Below are positions 24,886-35,992 of a DNA stretch of 64,000 bases, piece after piece. Below the pieces are notes generated by a model. That model was not told the DNA's origin, did not search any database, and worked only from the letters and a program-made list of their open reading frames with translations. Source of the DNA: Piliocolobus tephrosceles (taxonomy: Eukaryota; Chordata; Mammalia; Primates; Cercopithecidae). A program made the position numbers and the translations under genes. The DNA lies in contig NC_045436.1 in NCBI RefSeq assembly GCF_002776525.5, positions 46,841,552 to 46,905,551 on the forward strand, in the 5' to 3' direction. Positions within the stretch are counted from its first letter, which is position 1, and the number at the start of each line of letters is the position of its first letter.

Positions 24886-25402
24886 ATTTTTTTTTTATTA
24901 TACTTTAAGTTCTAGGGTACATGTGCATAATGTGCAGGTTTGTTACATATGTATACATGTGCCATGTTGGTGTGCTGCACCCATCAACTCGTCAGCACCC
25001 ATCAATTCATCATTTATATCAGGTATAACTCCCCAATGCAATCCCTCCCCCCTCCCCCTTCCCCATGATAGGCCCCATTGTGTGATGTTCCCCTTCCCGA
25101 GTCCAAGTGAGCTCATTATTCAGTTCCCACCTATGAGTGAGAACATGCGGTGTTTGGTTTTCTCTTCTTGTGATAGTTTGCTAAGAATGATGGTTTCCAG
25201 CTGCATCCATGTCCCTACAAAGGACGCAAACTCATCCTTTTTTATGGCTGCATAGTATTCCATGGTGTATATGTGCCACATTTTCTTAATCCAGTCTGTC
25301 ACTGATGGACATTTGGGTTGATTCCAAGTCTTTGCTATTGTGAATAGTGCCGCAATAAACATACGTGTGCATGTGTCTTTGTAGTAGCATAATTTATAAT
25401 CA
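24886..25402 (-). mobile_element. Young L1PA-type 3' end, antisense (twin of 48842-49377)
   Basis: A T tail and L1PA 3' UTR, 5'-truncated at 'gcataatttataatc'. It shares with the copy at 48842 an unusual small duplication in the 3' UTR ('gcacccatcaactcg' then 'cagcacccatcaattc'). I count 8 substitutions between them over about 510 bp. Old L1M resumes immediately at 'aacttatttgtctttt'. Confidence 0.92.
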
Positions 25403-27500
25403 ACTTATTTGTCTTTTCAAATTTAAATGGACCCTTTTTTAGGCACTCTGATTATACAGGAGACTTTGTGGGGATTAAAAAGTGACATCATAATTCTCAT
25501 AAAGTTTCCTGTATAGAGTATTTATTCCAAGGGTTACCAAATGTTTTTTGTAAAGGGCCAGATAGTAAATATGTTAGGTTTTGCAAACCAGTCTTTGTCA
25601 AAACTACCAAATTCTGCCATTGTAGCACAAAAGCATTTACAGAAAACATGTGAATGGTCAGGTGATTTTTTTCCACAAATATTTACAAAACAAGTAGGCA
25701 AAATTTTTCCTACAGGACATAGTTTATTGACTCCTTGTTTAGTTTTAGTCTATTTATATTTCTTTTACTGTTTACATTTCATGTAATTATACATATGGTT
25801 GTATTCAAGTCTATCATCATCATATTTGTTTTCCTTTTGTCTTTTGTTTTTGTTTTGTTTTGTTTTTGCTCCTTTTTTGACTATTTTGTGCTAATTGGAT
25901 ATTTTTAAATATTCTGTTTTATTTACTTTATTGGCTTCTTAGCTCTTTAAAAAAAATTTATAGTGTTTAAGGTTAATGCTATCCTATTCTCAACTTTTAA
26001 AGTCTATTTAGATTCAGTGTTATTCCACTTAACACCTAACCCTTCACAGTTCCAGCTCCAAACCTGATGATTCCCACTTCTCAATTTCTACTTCCCATTT
26101 CCCAAATATAATAAACATTCAACAGTAAAATTCTGTTAGCTTATCCCTTATCGATTGTACCTTCTTTTGCACATCTTTTTTTATATATCAAAAACTCTAC
26201 CTTGTGAAATTATTATTGCTTTTGTAAAAAATAGCCTATCTTTTAATAATAAGGGGGAATAACATCTTATATTTCTGTCTGTTTATTTTTATGACTCTTC
26301 CCATCTATGGACATGACTTTTCATATAGTATAATTTTCCCTTTTTTATTTAGCACTTTTGTAGTTTATGTTTGTTGCAAATAATTTATGAACTTTTGTTT
26401 ATAATAAAATGCCCATTTTACCTTATTTTTGAAGGATATTTTTATTAGATATAAAATTCTCAAATAAATTTTTTCAGCATGTTAAAGATATTGGCTCATT
26501 GTTAGCTTGCCTACGTTGTTTAGATGAACAGTCAGCAATTATTTTTTATTATTGTTCCCTGTAGTAATGTTCCTTTTCCTCTGATTGCTTTATCTTTTGT
26601 TTTCAGTGGTTTGACCATGATGTGTTTGGGTATTTCTTTAATTTGATCTTTCTTAGGACTTTTTCAAATTCTGGATCCTATAAGTTGATTTTTCCCCATT
26701 AAATTTAGCATATTTTCAGCCATGATTTCTTTAAATAGTTTATATTCTATTTTTTTTTCTTCCTAAGACTACTATTATACATATGTTAGTTATTGGATAT
26801 TGTCCCCTATTTCTGTTCATTAAAAAATAAATTTTGCCTTTGTCCTTCAGATGGCAGAACTTCAAGTGATTTCTCTTTCATCTCACTGACTCTTCTACTA
26901 TTTCTGGCCTGCTGTTAAATTTGTGTAGTGAATTTTACATTTCATTTATTGTTCTTTCCATTATAGAGTTTCTATTTGCCTTTAAAAATAGATTTTATTT
27001 ATTTTCTGAGAGTCACCATCTGTTCTTTCATTAAGACTATATTTTCCTTTAATTCTATGAACACATTTTCTTTGGTTTTTTGAATATATGTTAATAGCTG
27101 ATTTAAAGTCATCATCTGCTAAATGCAAGACCCATGCCATCTCTGGGTCAGTTTCTTTTGATGGCTTATTCTTTACTATGTGTCACTTTTTTGGTCTATC
27201 TAGTAATCTAGTAATATAAGTAGTTATATACTGGACATGGTAAAAACGTTTAGTAGATGATCACCTTGAATTCACGTATCCCAGGGTATACATTTTGTTA
27301 GGGCAGACCTTTGGAAAACCTTACATGTGTCAAAAGCCACTCTAACTGTTTCACTTAATCTCTGAACTCTATGTCTCCTGTAGGTCTTGTCAAGATTTAG
27401 CTTTAAAGCTTTGTTAGGGTGAATCTAAAACATACCTTATTTTAGCTCATTATCTCTACTCACAAAGCATGACTCATAAAGCAGCCAATTTCTCAGCTGG
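25403..27500 (-). mobile_element. Old L1M, ORF1/5' region, antisense (part 3)
   Basis: It continues from 'tttttattttc' before 24632: 'aacttatttgtcttttcaaa', 'atggttgtattcaagtctat', 'cagcatgttaaagatattgg', 'aggactttttcaaattctgg', 'ttcagccatgatttctttaa' and 'gccatctctgggtcagtttc'. That order matches antisense L1M toward its 5' end. A hAT element interrupts it. The right edge is unclear. Confidence 0.72.
25528..25737 (+). mobile_element. hAT-type nonautonomous DNA transposon in L1M
   Basis: 'tttgtaaagggccagatagt' with 'aaatatgttaggttttgc' and the degenerate terminal inverted ends 'caagggttaccaaat' and 'agtttattgactccttg' fit a known mammalian hAT MER family. I do not fix the exact name. Confidence 0.75.
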
Positions 27501-28379
27501 CTGCCTGGGGTATTAGATTGCATTAATGAGGTATCGCCACTCTGGGTGACATGAACTCCAATATCCACTGTCACTGCTTGACCTCTAATTTCTCTAACAT
27601 CTCTCATGCATTCTCAATTAGTAACAGTAACTCTCTAAAATATCTTATGTATTCTTGTTCTGGACATGTATAGCTCAATCCTTGGCCAAGAACTCATAGG
27701 GAATTCTGCTCAGATATCTGAAACCTCCCTTCTGAGCAGCTACTTCCTTTCTGGCTTCTTGCCTTGCATATTTTATTTACTTCAGCTTCCTTGAACTCTA
27801 ATCTCTGCCTTCTAAGAGCTGCAGGCCGTTTGCTTTCCTTGGATTCTAGCTTGCTTTGCTGAGGTTGGAAAGTTATCACTAAGGAGATAACTGGGACTAT
27901 TATGGAGCTTTCCTGTTACTCATAAAGTACAGTTTTGTACAGCGTTGTACAATGCTTGAAAATATTGTTGTACAATGCTTGAAAATATTTTCTGAATATA
28001 TTTTGGCCACTTTATGGTCATTTGTACAGAATGGACTAATCCAGGACAAGTTACTTCATTATAGCCAGAAACAGAAATTCCTCATGCCTTCTTTCTGATT
28101 GAGGTTTTCTATTTTCTTCTGTTCACTCTGCTGGCTTGAGGTTAATCCACTTGAATTCTATTTTATAGAAATTAATCTTAGAGTCATTACTTTCATAATC
28201 GGATTCTAAAGTTAATTCATCTCTCTTGTCTCCTTCTCAGCATTGCAAGATATTATAACTGAAATTTTATCACCTCCCTCTTTTTTGGTACAATCACTTA
28301 GCTCTACATTGTTTTGTTACTTATTGAATTAAACATGATTATTTTAAATATTATTTAATTAATATTTATTTATTTGTTT
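27501..28379. other. Unassigned DNA between old L1 blocks
   Basis: It may contain the 5' UTR of the preceding L1M, but I cannot align it from memory. It includes the 23-bp tandem duplication at 27944-27989. No gene signal. Confidence 0.3.
27944..27989. repeat. Exact 23-bp tandem duplication
   Basis: 'gttgtacaatgcttgaaaat' plus 'att' is repeated head to tail without mismatch. An earlier partial echo ('ttttgtacagc') lies just upstream. Confidence 0.9.
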
Positions 28380-29643
28380 ATTAAGTTTACCTACCTATTC
28401 ACTATTTTTTCCAGTTCTTCTTGTATCTCATACTTATCTGAGATTCTTTCCTTTCTGCCCCAAAATCTTTCTTTAAAGTATCCTTTCCCTGGGGTCATTT
28501 GGTTGTAAACTTTGTTTTGATCCATCTGAATATATATTTACTTCATTTTTGTTCTCAAATTATAGTTTGAGAATAGAGTCTTAACTGACATTTTTTTCTC
28601 AGTACTAAGACTGTATTTTTCTAGTCTTCTGACATCCATCATTGCTTTGAAAATCTGTTGATGGATGATATATTTGTGATTTGTTTGTTGGTAATTGTCT
28701 TAGCTTACAATTAAGTAGAGTCAACTCAAGATGAGGATTCTCAGTTTTGTTAGTTGGAATCAGAAAAATAAAAATAATAATAAAAAAAAACAAGATAGAG
28801 CAGGAAAATCGCAAGTTAAAGATGCGACTTAGCAGAAGATCAGCCTGGTCCCATAAGCAGCTCTGCAACCTGAGGGTTCCACAAAAGCGTCCCCCATTCA
28901 CGCTAGGGTATTGGCCTTTGGTATCCTTTTATAAGTCATGCTTTGGCTTTGGGCTGTCCCTAGAGGGAGTGTGAAACTTTTGAGACATTTCCAGTGATAA
29001 GAGGACAATTATCAATAGGAGGGTGAGTGTGGGTCTACTGTTTTGGTGAAGGAACTCTGGGCAGGGCACCAAGAGTCAATCTATTATTTCAGGCTGTAAG
29101 AAGATCTCTTTGTCCTTGGTATTGTACTGTTTTACCAGTCTCTTGGTGCAAATTTCTTTTTATATATTCTGCTTGGAAAAAATTTTGTTTCCTGAACCTG
29201 AAGATTCAATTATGGAAAATTGAAACTTCTTTTTTTTTTAATATTGTCTCTTCTAGATGACAAAATTTAAGAGTAAATGCCTCCTTAAACTTTTTGCCTT
29301 ATTCGCTTGCCTTGACTTAGGCTTGGCCCTGGTCTTTGCATTCTCTCTTCTCTCTTCTTCAGGGAATCTGATTGGTCACAAGTTAGAATTTCCTATTTTC
29401 TCTTCCACCTTGCATAGGTTTTATCACTTTTTCTGTCTTTGTTTTATTTTATCTAATTATTCGAATGTATTTTTCAGTTTATTAATTCCCTCTCTGAAGT
29501 TGTACCTAATTTTCTTCAATGCATCTATGCAATTATAATTTATTTACTTAATTTTTAATTTCTAGAAGTTACTTTTAGTCTTTTAAATTCTAATTGGTTT
29601 TAATATCCTATTGTTTCTTTGTTACATCTTTAGTTTCTGTAAA
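28380..29643 (-). mobile_element. Second old L1M/HAL1-like block, antisense (part 1)
   Basis: 'cttcatttttgttctcaaat', 'cagtactaagactgtatttt', 'tctagtcttctgacatccat' and 'aattctaattggttttaata' follow antisense L1M ORF1/5' order. It repeats regions already seen in 25403-27500, so it is a separate copy. Confidence 0.5.
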
Positions 29644-30055
29644 TGCTTTGGATATGTGTTCTCTCCAAATGTCATGTTGAAATGTAATCCCCAGTGTTGG
29701 AGACGGGGCCTGGTATGAGGTATTGAATCATGGGGTAAGATATCTCATGAATGGCTCAGCACTATCCCCTTGGAGTAAGTTCTAGCTCAGTTAGTTCACA
29801 TGAGATCTGGTTGTTTAAAAGGGGCTTCCTCCTCCATGTCTCTCTTGTACTCCCACTCTTGCCTTGTGATGTGTCTACTCCCGCCTCACCCTCCACCATG
29901 TTTGTAAAGTTACTGCTGAACTCACCAGAAGCCAAGCAGATATTGGTGCCATGCTTGCATAGCCTGCAGAACTGTAAGCTAATTAAATCTCTTTTCTGTA
30001 TAAATTACCCAGTCTCAGGTATTCCTGTATAACAACACAAGAATGGCCTAATACA
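29644..30055 (+). mobile_element. MST-type (ERVL-MaLR) solo LTR, sense
   Basis: A near-complete MST order is seen: 'aaatgtaatccccagtgttg', 'tgaatggctcagcactatcc', 'catgagatctggttgtttaa', 'agccaagcagatattggtgc', 'ctgtaagctaattaaatctc', 'ttacccagtctcaggtattc', and end 'cctaataca'. It splits old L1 sequence. No 5-bp duplication is visible. Confidence 0.9.
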
Positions 30056-30640
30056 TTTCCTCTTTTATACTCTCAGGGGTTTTTAACACACTGACTTTAT
30101 TTTGTGTTATCTGACTGTACAAAATCTGAATTCCTTGGCAATCTAATTCTACTGTTTGTTGCTTGTTTGCACTCTCTTTTATAAAGGCTTACTTTTGGGT
30201 AGGTTGTGTAATTTTGGATTGTGAACTTATTATTGGTTTATTTAAAATTCTGGGAATCCTGAGGTGTCTAAGATGAGGTTAAATTCCTTGGAAGAGGATT
30301 TAATTTGCTCTTTAAGTTAATTTATCTTCTGGAAGATTTTCAGGACTTATAAACACTAGAAAACAAAGTCCAAAAGCCACAGGGGAAGGATTGTGGATTA
30401 TGCATTTTTAGAAGAATTCCTTTTTTTTGCTACTCCAAACCAGAAATGTCACAAATATTTCCCTTGTCACTTACCCCTGTTAAGGTGCATTTAAAAAAAA
30501 TTATCCACCCTTTTGGACTTTTGAGTGCTGTAAACTCCAACAGCTCATCTTTTGCAAGCCTAAAATCTTCTCCACTATTTCCTATAAGGCTATTAAAATC
30601 CAAGGTTCCAAGATCCTAGTGTTAGTAAACACCACCAAAA
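30056..30640 (-). mobile_element. Second old L1M/HAL1-like block, antisense (part 2)
   Basis: It seems to continue the L1-like text after the MST LTR ('ttactgtttgttgcttgttt' in similar form, 'aaattctgggaatcctgagg'). Highly diverged; assigned mainly from context. Confidence 0.4.
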
Positions 30641-32769
30641 TACCCATAATTTTTGCACTAGGATGTTAACCATTGTTTCAACTCTGTCTTCATTTTGCCC
30701 TTGTGAGAGATCATTCTTGCTTTTTGTGAATTCAAAAGTGCATTTTAAAGTATGTTTGTTGTTATGCATTTCTAAATGTTTTGAAGCAGAAGAGTGTTTG
30801 AGAATTATTAGTGTCTATATTGCCAGAAGCATAAATCTACTTTATTGAGCACAATGTAGCTTTTATTTTTGTTTCCTTTTTCCATCATACTTTGATAGTG
30901 GGATATGGTGGTATTCAACTATAATTCCATTTGCTTAGATTGTTTATTTTTTGAATTTAGATTTTTTGGGTTTTCTGTGCTTATGTGCTTTCCACATTGC
31001 AAAATTTGTTTCTGCTGAATTATTTCTGTTGTTTATGTTCTCCATCAAAATTGTTGAATCCTAGAAGAATAGAGGCAAAGACTGAGAGTTAATTTTATCT
31101 AATTTTTAAAATGTTAATTCCTTTGCACACCTAAATTTGTATACTATGTTTTATACATGATTTAGTGCATTATGCACTGAAACTACCTACTAGTAAAACT
31201 TCCGTCCTCTTTGGGCTAAATCAGAAATGTTATGAAAATGGGTAAAGTGTTCTTCATCTCTCTTTTCAATAGTTATTGTGAATAGTAAGAGCAATAATAT
31301 AGATGTAAAAGAAATTCCAAGTGATTAGTTTCAGCAAAGGGTCAATAAAAGGTGCTTGTAGCATTTCTTAAATATAATGTGAAATTTCAGTTACACTGTG
31401 AATACTTAAAATCATATTATTTTTTCTTTCATTGCTTTTCATCCAATGAGCTAATGAGTTATTTGAGCCTCCTCCATTCATGCTAAAATTTCTGTGTTAT
31501 TGATATCTTTTCTAGGCTCTTGATGTTCCTCTTTCTGTCTGTTTTTGTGGGATGTGTGTGGTGCTTCTGTCTTTTTACATTTTGTGCTGGTGGTGTGTGT
31601 ATACCAGTATATTACATTGATAATTTTTTTTTATATTTCAATTGAATTTACTTAAATATAAATCTCTAAGAGATAAATATATTCATTTTACATAACTCTG
31701 ATATGGTTATCACATGTGACACAATTAATATTAACTCATTACCGTCTAATGCCCATTCTATAGGCAAACAGTTCATATTTTCCTATTGGACAAATTCTAA
31801 ACAATTACTTTCCTTGATACCATATGCTCAAGTAAATTAATATTCTTATTCTATTTAGCTCATATATTGGAAAATCATTCCAGAGCCAATGCAAGAAGAC
31901 AAAGTGATAAAGAAATTTCATAATTTCTATTAAGATATGGGTACTAGAATTTCACTAAAACAGTGAAAAGCACTTACCAACACAGAATTTTGCCTTAATT
32001 TAAAAACTGAAATAAGATTGATTTTCTTTTGAATTAATTTACTGTTTTATAAGTTTATTTGATGGTTTTCAAAGGGGTACTTCTCTTTGAGGGTTTTATT
32101 TTGTTACTATGTTTGGTTTTAGACATTGTTGATGGTGATTGTTTTAGCCAGAAGCAAGAATCCTGTATTACTACTAAGTCATCTTTCTGGAACTTCTTCA
32201 GGACAGCTTATACAAAAAGCAAGAAACCCCTAGGGCAACTGGTAAATGAATACCTGATAGCTAAGAAAACCTGAGAAGAATTTACACAAGACTTAAGATG
32301 AACATTGTAAATGCAGCAGATAGTATAAAATCAAACAGGATTTTGAGAAAATAGTAGCTCCTCTACTACTGATCTTTTAACTTAGGAACTCTCACAGACA
32401 TTTACTAGGCTACACACCGGAGCTCAAGTATGTCAGTTCTGCCTATTATTTCCAACTGATGGCATTTGTAGACACATATGGGGAATACAGAACCTTTGAA
32501 ACAACTAGTTTTGCAGACAGCCCTTGGAATCTAATATGTTTATAAGAAGAGAAGCTTCTGTTTTAAGGTCTCAATAATTAACTCAGGAAAATTAAATAAT
32601 ATTCCAGGAAGGAAAGCTAATAAGGGAGAGAAGCACTCCATACTATTCATTATAACAGACTAGAACACTTAGTGGTAAAATAATTACAATAATAAGTTTC
32701 ATAGAAATTAAGGAAATAGTTGAAGGAAGAATTAAGAAAGTCCTAGTTTAGAGCACTATATCATCTAAA
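30641..32769. other. AT-rich unique DNA, no gene seen
   Basis: No repeat family, RNA gene or exon-like segment is convincing in this 2.1 kb. A few short open frames have no recognisable domain. Confidence 0.4.
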
Positions 32770-32925
32770 GCAAGTTTCTCAAACTTTAATATGCCTTCTG
32801 ATCATCTGGCACTCTTGTTGAAATGAAGAATCTGACTCAGCTGGTGGAGCCTGGCATTCTGTATTTCTAAAGAACTCTAGGTGATGGTGATGCTGCCAGT
32901 TTATGGATCACCATTTGAGTATAAG
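32770..32925 (+). mobile_element. MER5A hAT-Charlie element, near complete
   Basis: It begins 'gcaagtttctcaaacttta', continues 'tgatcatctggcactcttgt', 'gcattctgtatttctaaag' and 'ctctaggtgatggtgatgct', and ends 'accatttgagtataag'. The MER5A terminal and internal landmarks are in order. Confidence 0.85.
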
Positions 32926-33027
32926 AGATCTAGACTCTCGGAATTTGACTTTGGCAATGGTGTCACACAGAAGGTAAGAAAATAAGTAATAAAATACTTC
33001 AAATGCAATTCAGAGAATAGTGGCGGA

Positions 33028-33070
33028 TTGTGTGTGTGTGTGTGTGTGTGTGTTTGTGTGTGCGCACGCG
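33028..33070. repeat. (TG)n microsatellite
   Basis: About 17 TG units are followed by 'tttgtgtgtgcgcacgcg'. The alternating purine-pyrimidine end is a potential Z-DNA-forming tract. Confidence 0.95.
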
Positions 33071-33369
33071 CTGCAATGTATAGAATAATATATGTAAATT
33101 TCTTTAAACTCTTAGGCAATAATAACTATTTTGAATTAAAGATATAATATGTTTAAAATTTAATGAATACATGAAAATGTAGAAAATAGCAAAGACATAC
33201 AAAGAATAGAATTTGTGGGGGACATACATTTAAAATAAAATGAGAAACTTCACAGTAAGAAGAATATATTCCAATAATAAGACATAAGGACAGAATTTGT
33301 GTTAGACTAACAGGTGCACATGTGGAAAGAACAGAAGCACATTAGCTCAGCTGAAAAGTCAAAGGATAA

Positions 33370-33650
33370 GGGTTGGTGGCAGTTCCCTGCCTTCAAATCT
33401 TACCTTTGCTCAATGGCTGTGCCTTGGGCAACATGGTAACCAAACTGTGCTTCAGCTCACTCATCTATAAAATGGGGATAATAGTGTAATCAGCCAGGAA
33501 GGTTGTTATGAGTATTTATTATTTATTTATTTTAGAACTAAAACTGTCTATATTTGCAGATGACATGATTATCTACATAGAAAATTTAATATGCAAGACA
33601 GCAACTTAGAGCAATGCCTGGCTTCTATTTGGCAGTACTGAAGGATTAGT
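33370..33650 (+). repeat. MIR SINE split by an AT-rich/L1 insert
   Basis: Sense MIR reads through 'tgtgccttgggcaacatgg', 'actcatctataaaatgggga' and 'ggaaggttgttatgagtatt', then breaks. It resumes at 'acttagagcaatgcctggct'. The interruption at about 33519-33603 carries L1 ORF2 sequence. Confidence 0.75.
33536..33590 (+). repeat. Short L1 ORF2 fragment encoding the FADD region
   Basis: 'tgtctatatttgcagatgac' with 'atgattatctacatag' would translate as L-F-A-D-D-M-I-I-Y, the reverse-transcriptase active-site signature of L1 ORF2. Only about 50 bp is present, with no L1 3' end or A tail, so this is not a standard L1 insertion. Confidence 0.75.
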
Positions 33651-33732
33651 TTTATTATTACAATAATGATAATAATGTTATTTCTAAAAATTTAAGGCTA
33701 AGAGATTTAAAGGATAGTTCTCAAAACATAGA

Positions 33733-34048
33733 AGCTGGCAAGGTATGGTGACTCACACCTGTAATACCAGCACTTTGGGAGGCTAAGGTGGGTGAATCAC
33801 TTGAGGTCAGGAGTTGAAGAACAGCCTGATCAACATGGTGAAATCCCGTCTCTACTAAAAATTACAAAAATTAGCCAGGCATGGTGGCACGAGCCTGTAA
33901 CCCCAGCTACTCGGGAGGCTGAAGCAGGAGAATTGCTCGAACTTGGGAGATGGAGGTTGCAGTGAGCCAAGATCACATCACTGTACTCCAGCCTGGGTGA
34001 CAGAGCAAAACTCAGTCTCAAAAAATAAATAAACAAATAAATAAGTAG
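33733..34048 (+). mobile_element. Alu SINE, sense (AluS-like)
   Basis: Both arms are complete, with a tail made of (aaat)n/(aaac) units up to 34048. 'tagaag' occurs at both ends, a weak target duplication. Confidence 0.95.
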
Positions 34049-35050
34049 AAGATTTCTTGAGTCCATGTTGCTGCTAAATTGTCTATGGGAGAAAAGTTGG
34101 GTTATTTATTTAAATAAACAATACGGAGTAAAAAATAATGATTAAGAAAATAAAATTATCATGAACAGAGTATATCATTTAGAGAAGGATGTTGTCATCA
34201 ACGAAGTAAAAATCTGATTATTAAAATTTAAAAAGTAATGCTAGACTTGAATTATTCTTAGGAAACAGCTTCTCCATATGCTTTAAACATGGGATTTAGC
34301 TTTGTTATCTTTGTCATTTTATTTCTTCCTTTCTTCTGGCATGGATTAAGCATATATTTTTAAATTCCTGGGCCTTGATCATTACCTTTGTGGGTGTTCA
34401 TTATTGATGATTGATTTAGGTATAATTATAATTCAGTAAAGTTTTTTCTATCTTATTGCTTTTAGACAGAGACGAAGAGGTGTTTACTGAATTTCTTTTT
34501 CTGTTTATATTTTCTTTCCAAAGTTTAAATGCAGACACTTCTAAAAACCTACAATTACAAACATTTGCTTTACTTGTGTTTTTTTCTGAAAAAAAAAAAA
34601 GCTCCATAAAATTAATAGGCAAGAGAAAATTAGATAGGAATCCAATTGGTGGAAAATTTAGTGTTTACAAAAGGAAATAATTTCAGAGGTCAGGCATAGC
34701 ACTGAAAGTCTGATGCTGGGTGTTTCCTGGCTAAAGTTGCCCAAATTTTAAGAATTTCTCAAATATATATACTGTTAAGTATAAAAATATGCTTTAAAAT
34801 TGAATAGACATAGATTCTATGCTCAATTAAACATACATAAAAATGACTAAATAATCTGAGGAGAAGTCTAAGTCAAAAATATAAAAACCAAATGTATTCT
34901 AGGGAAAGACTGCTGTTGTCTTCAGGCGCAGCCCTGAACGGTTGGTTCTCCAATGATCACACCTGTAGTGCTAATGAGGAACACCTGCAGATTGAAAGCT
35001 GCCTTATTTCTTCTTGATTACCTTTAAAATCAGGAATTATGTAAAAAATT
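34049..35050. other. AT-rich unique DNA
   Basis: An A run lies near 34590. Overlapping open frames on both strands around 34416-34680 have low-complexity composition and no recognisable domain. No repeat family assigned. Confidence 0.4.
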
Positions 35051-35352
35051 GGCCAGGTATGGTTGCTCATGCCTGTAATCCCAGCACTTTGGGAGGCCGA
35101 GGCGGGCAGATCATCTGAGGTCAGGAGTTTGAGACCTGCCTGACCAACATGGTGAAACCCCGTCTCTACTAAAAATACAAAATTAGCTGGGCGTGCTGGC
35201 GCATGCCTGTAATCCCAGCTACTTGGGAGGCTAAGGCAGGAGAATCACTTGAACCTGGGAGGTGGAGGTTGCAGTGAGCCGAGATCGTCCTATTGCACTC
35301 CGGCCTGGGCAACAAGAGTGAAACTCCGTCTCAAAAGAAACAAACAAACAAA
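35051..35352 (+). mobile_element. Alu SINE, sense (AluS)
   Basis: It starts 'ggccaggtatggttgctcat' and ends with an (aaac)n tail. Divergence is modest. Confidence 0.96.
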
Positions 35353-35429
35353 ATCTAGTAGTGCCCATTTTTTAAGGGCCATAGACAGATGAATTTGGAT
35401 CCTAATGTCACTTGAAAAGCATATTGAAG

Positions 35430-35620
35430 AAAAATGTGCATATGGAAAAGTGAGCAAATCTTAAGGGTGCAACTCAATACATTTTTTGCAAAAGGAATAT
35501 ACCTGAAGATCCAACACCTAGATCAAGAAACAGAGCATTTTCTTAACCCCAGAGGCTCTCCTCATGTCCTCTTTCAGGTACTGTATCCTCGGAGCATTTC
35601 CTCCCACTTTTATATAAATG
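35430..35620 (-). mobile_element. L1M 3' end, antisense (part 1, split by MLT1)
   Basis: 'aacacctagatcaagaaaca' then 'gagcattttcttaacccc' then 'tcctcatgtcctctttcag' are antisense L1M 3' UTR text. The element resumes after the MLT1 LTR. Confidence 0.75.
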
Positions 35621-35992
35621 TGTATTAGTTTTTCAGGGCTGGCATAATAAAATACCATAGATTGGGTGGCTTAAGAAACAGAAATTTATTTTCTGACAGT
35701 TTTGGAGGCTGGAAGTCCAAGATTAAGGTGCCAGCAGGGTTGATTTCTCCCAAGGCCTCCCACCTTGACTTGCAGACAGTATCTTCTTGTGCCCTCACAG
35801 CCTGTGCTCATGCATCCCTGGCGTCTTTCTCGCGTCTTACAAGGGCAACAGCTGCATTAGATTAGAGCGCCCTGCTAAAGACCTAATTTAACCTTAATTT
35901 TCTCCTTAGAGGCCCTATTGCCAAAGACAGTCTAATTGAGTGTTAGAGCTTTGCGATATGAATTGTGAGGAGATGCAATTGAGCCCATAACA
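35621..35992 (-). mobile_element. MLT1 LTR, antisense, inserted in L1M
   Basis: It runs from 'tgtattagtttttcagggct' to 'gagcccataaca' with the usual 'ggaggctggaagtccaagat' block. Its flanks, aaatg (35616-35620) and gaatg (35993-35997), form a 4/5 target duplication inside L1M. Confidence 0.92.

Noticed and set aside
24923..25255. 110-codon plus-strand frame, nearly identical to one at 48880-49212
   Set aside because: Both lie antisense in twin L1 3' UTRs. Their similarity reflects the repeat, not a duplicated gene.
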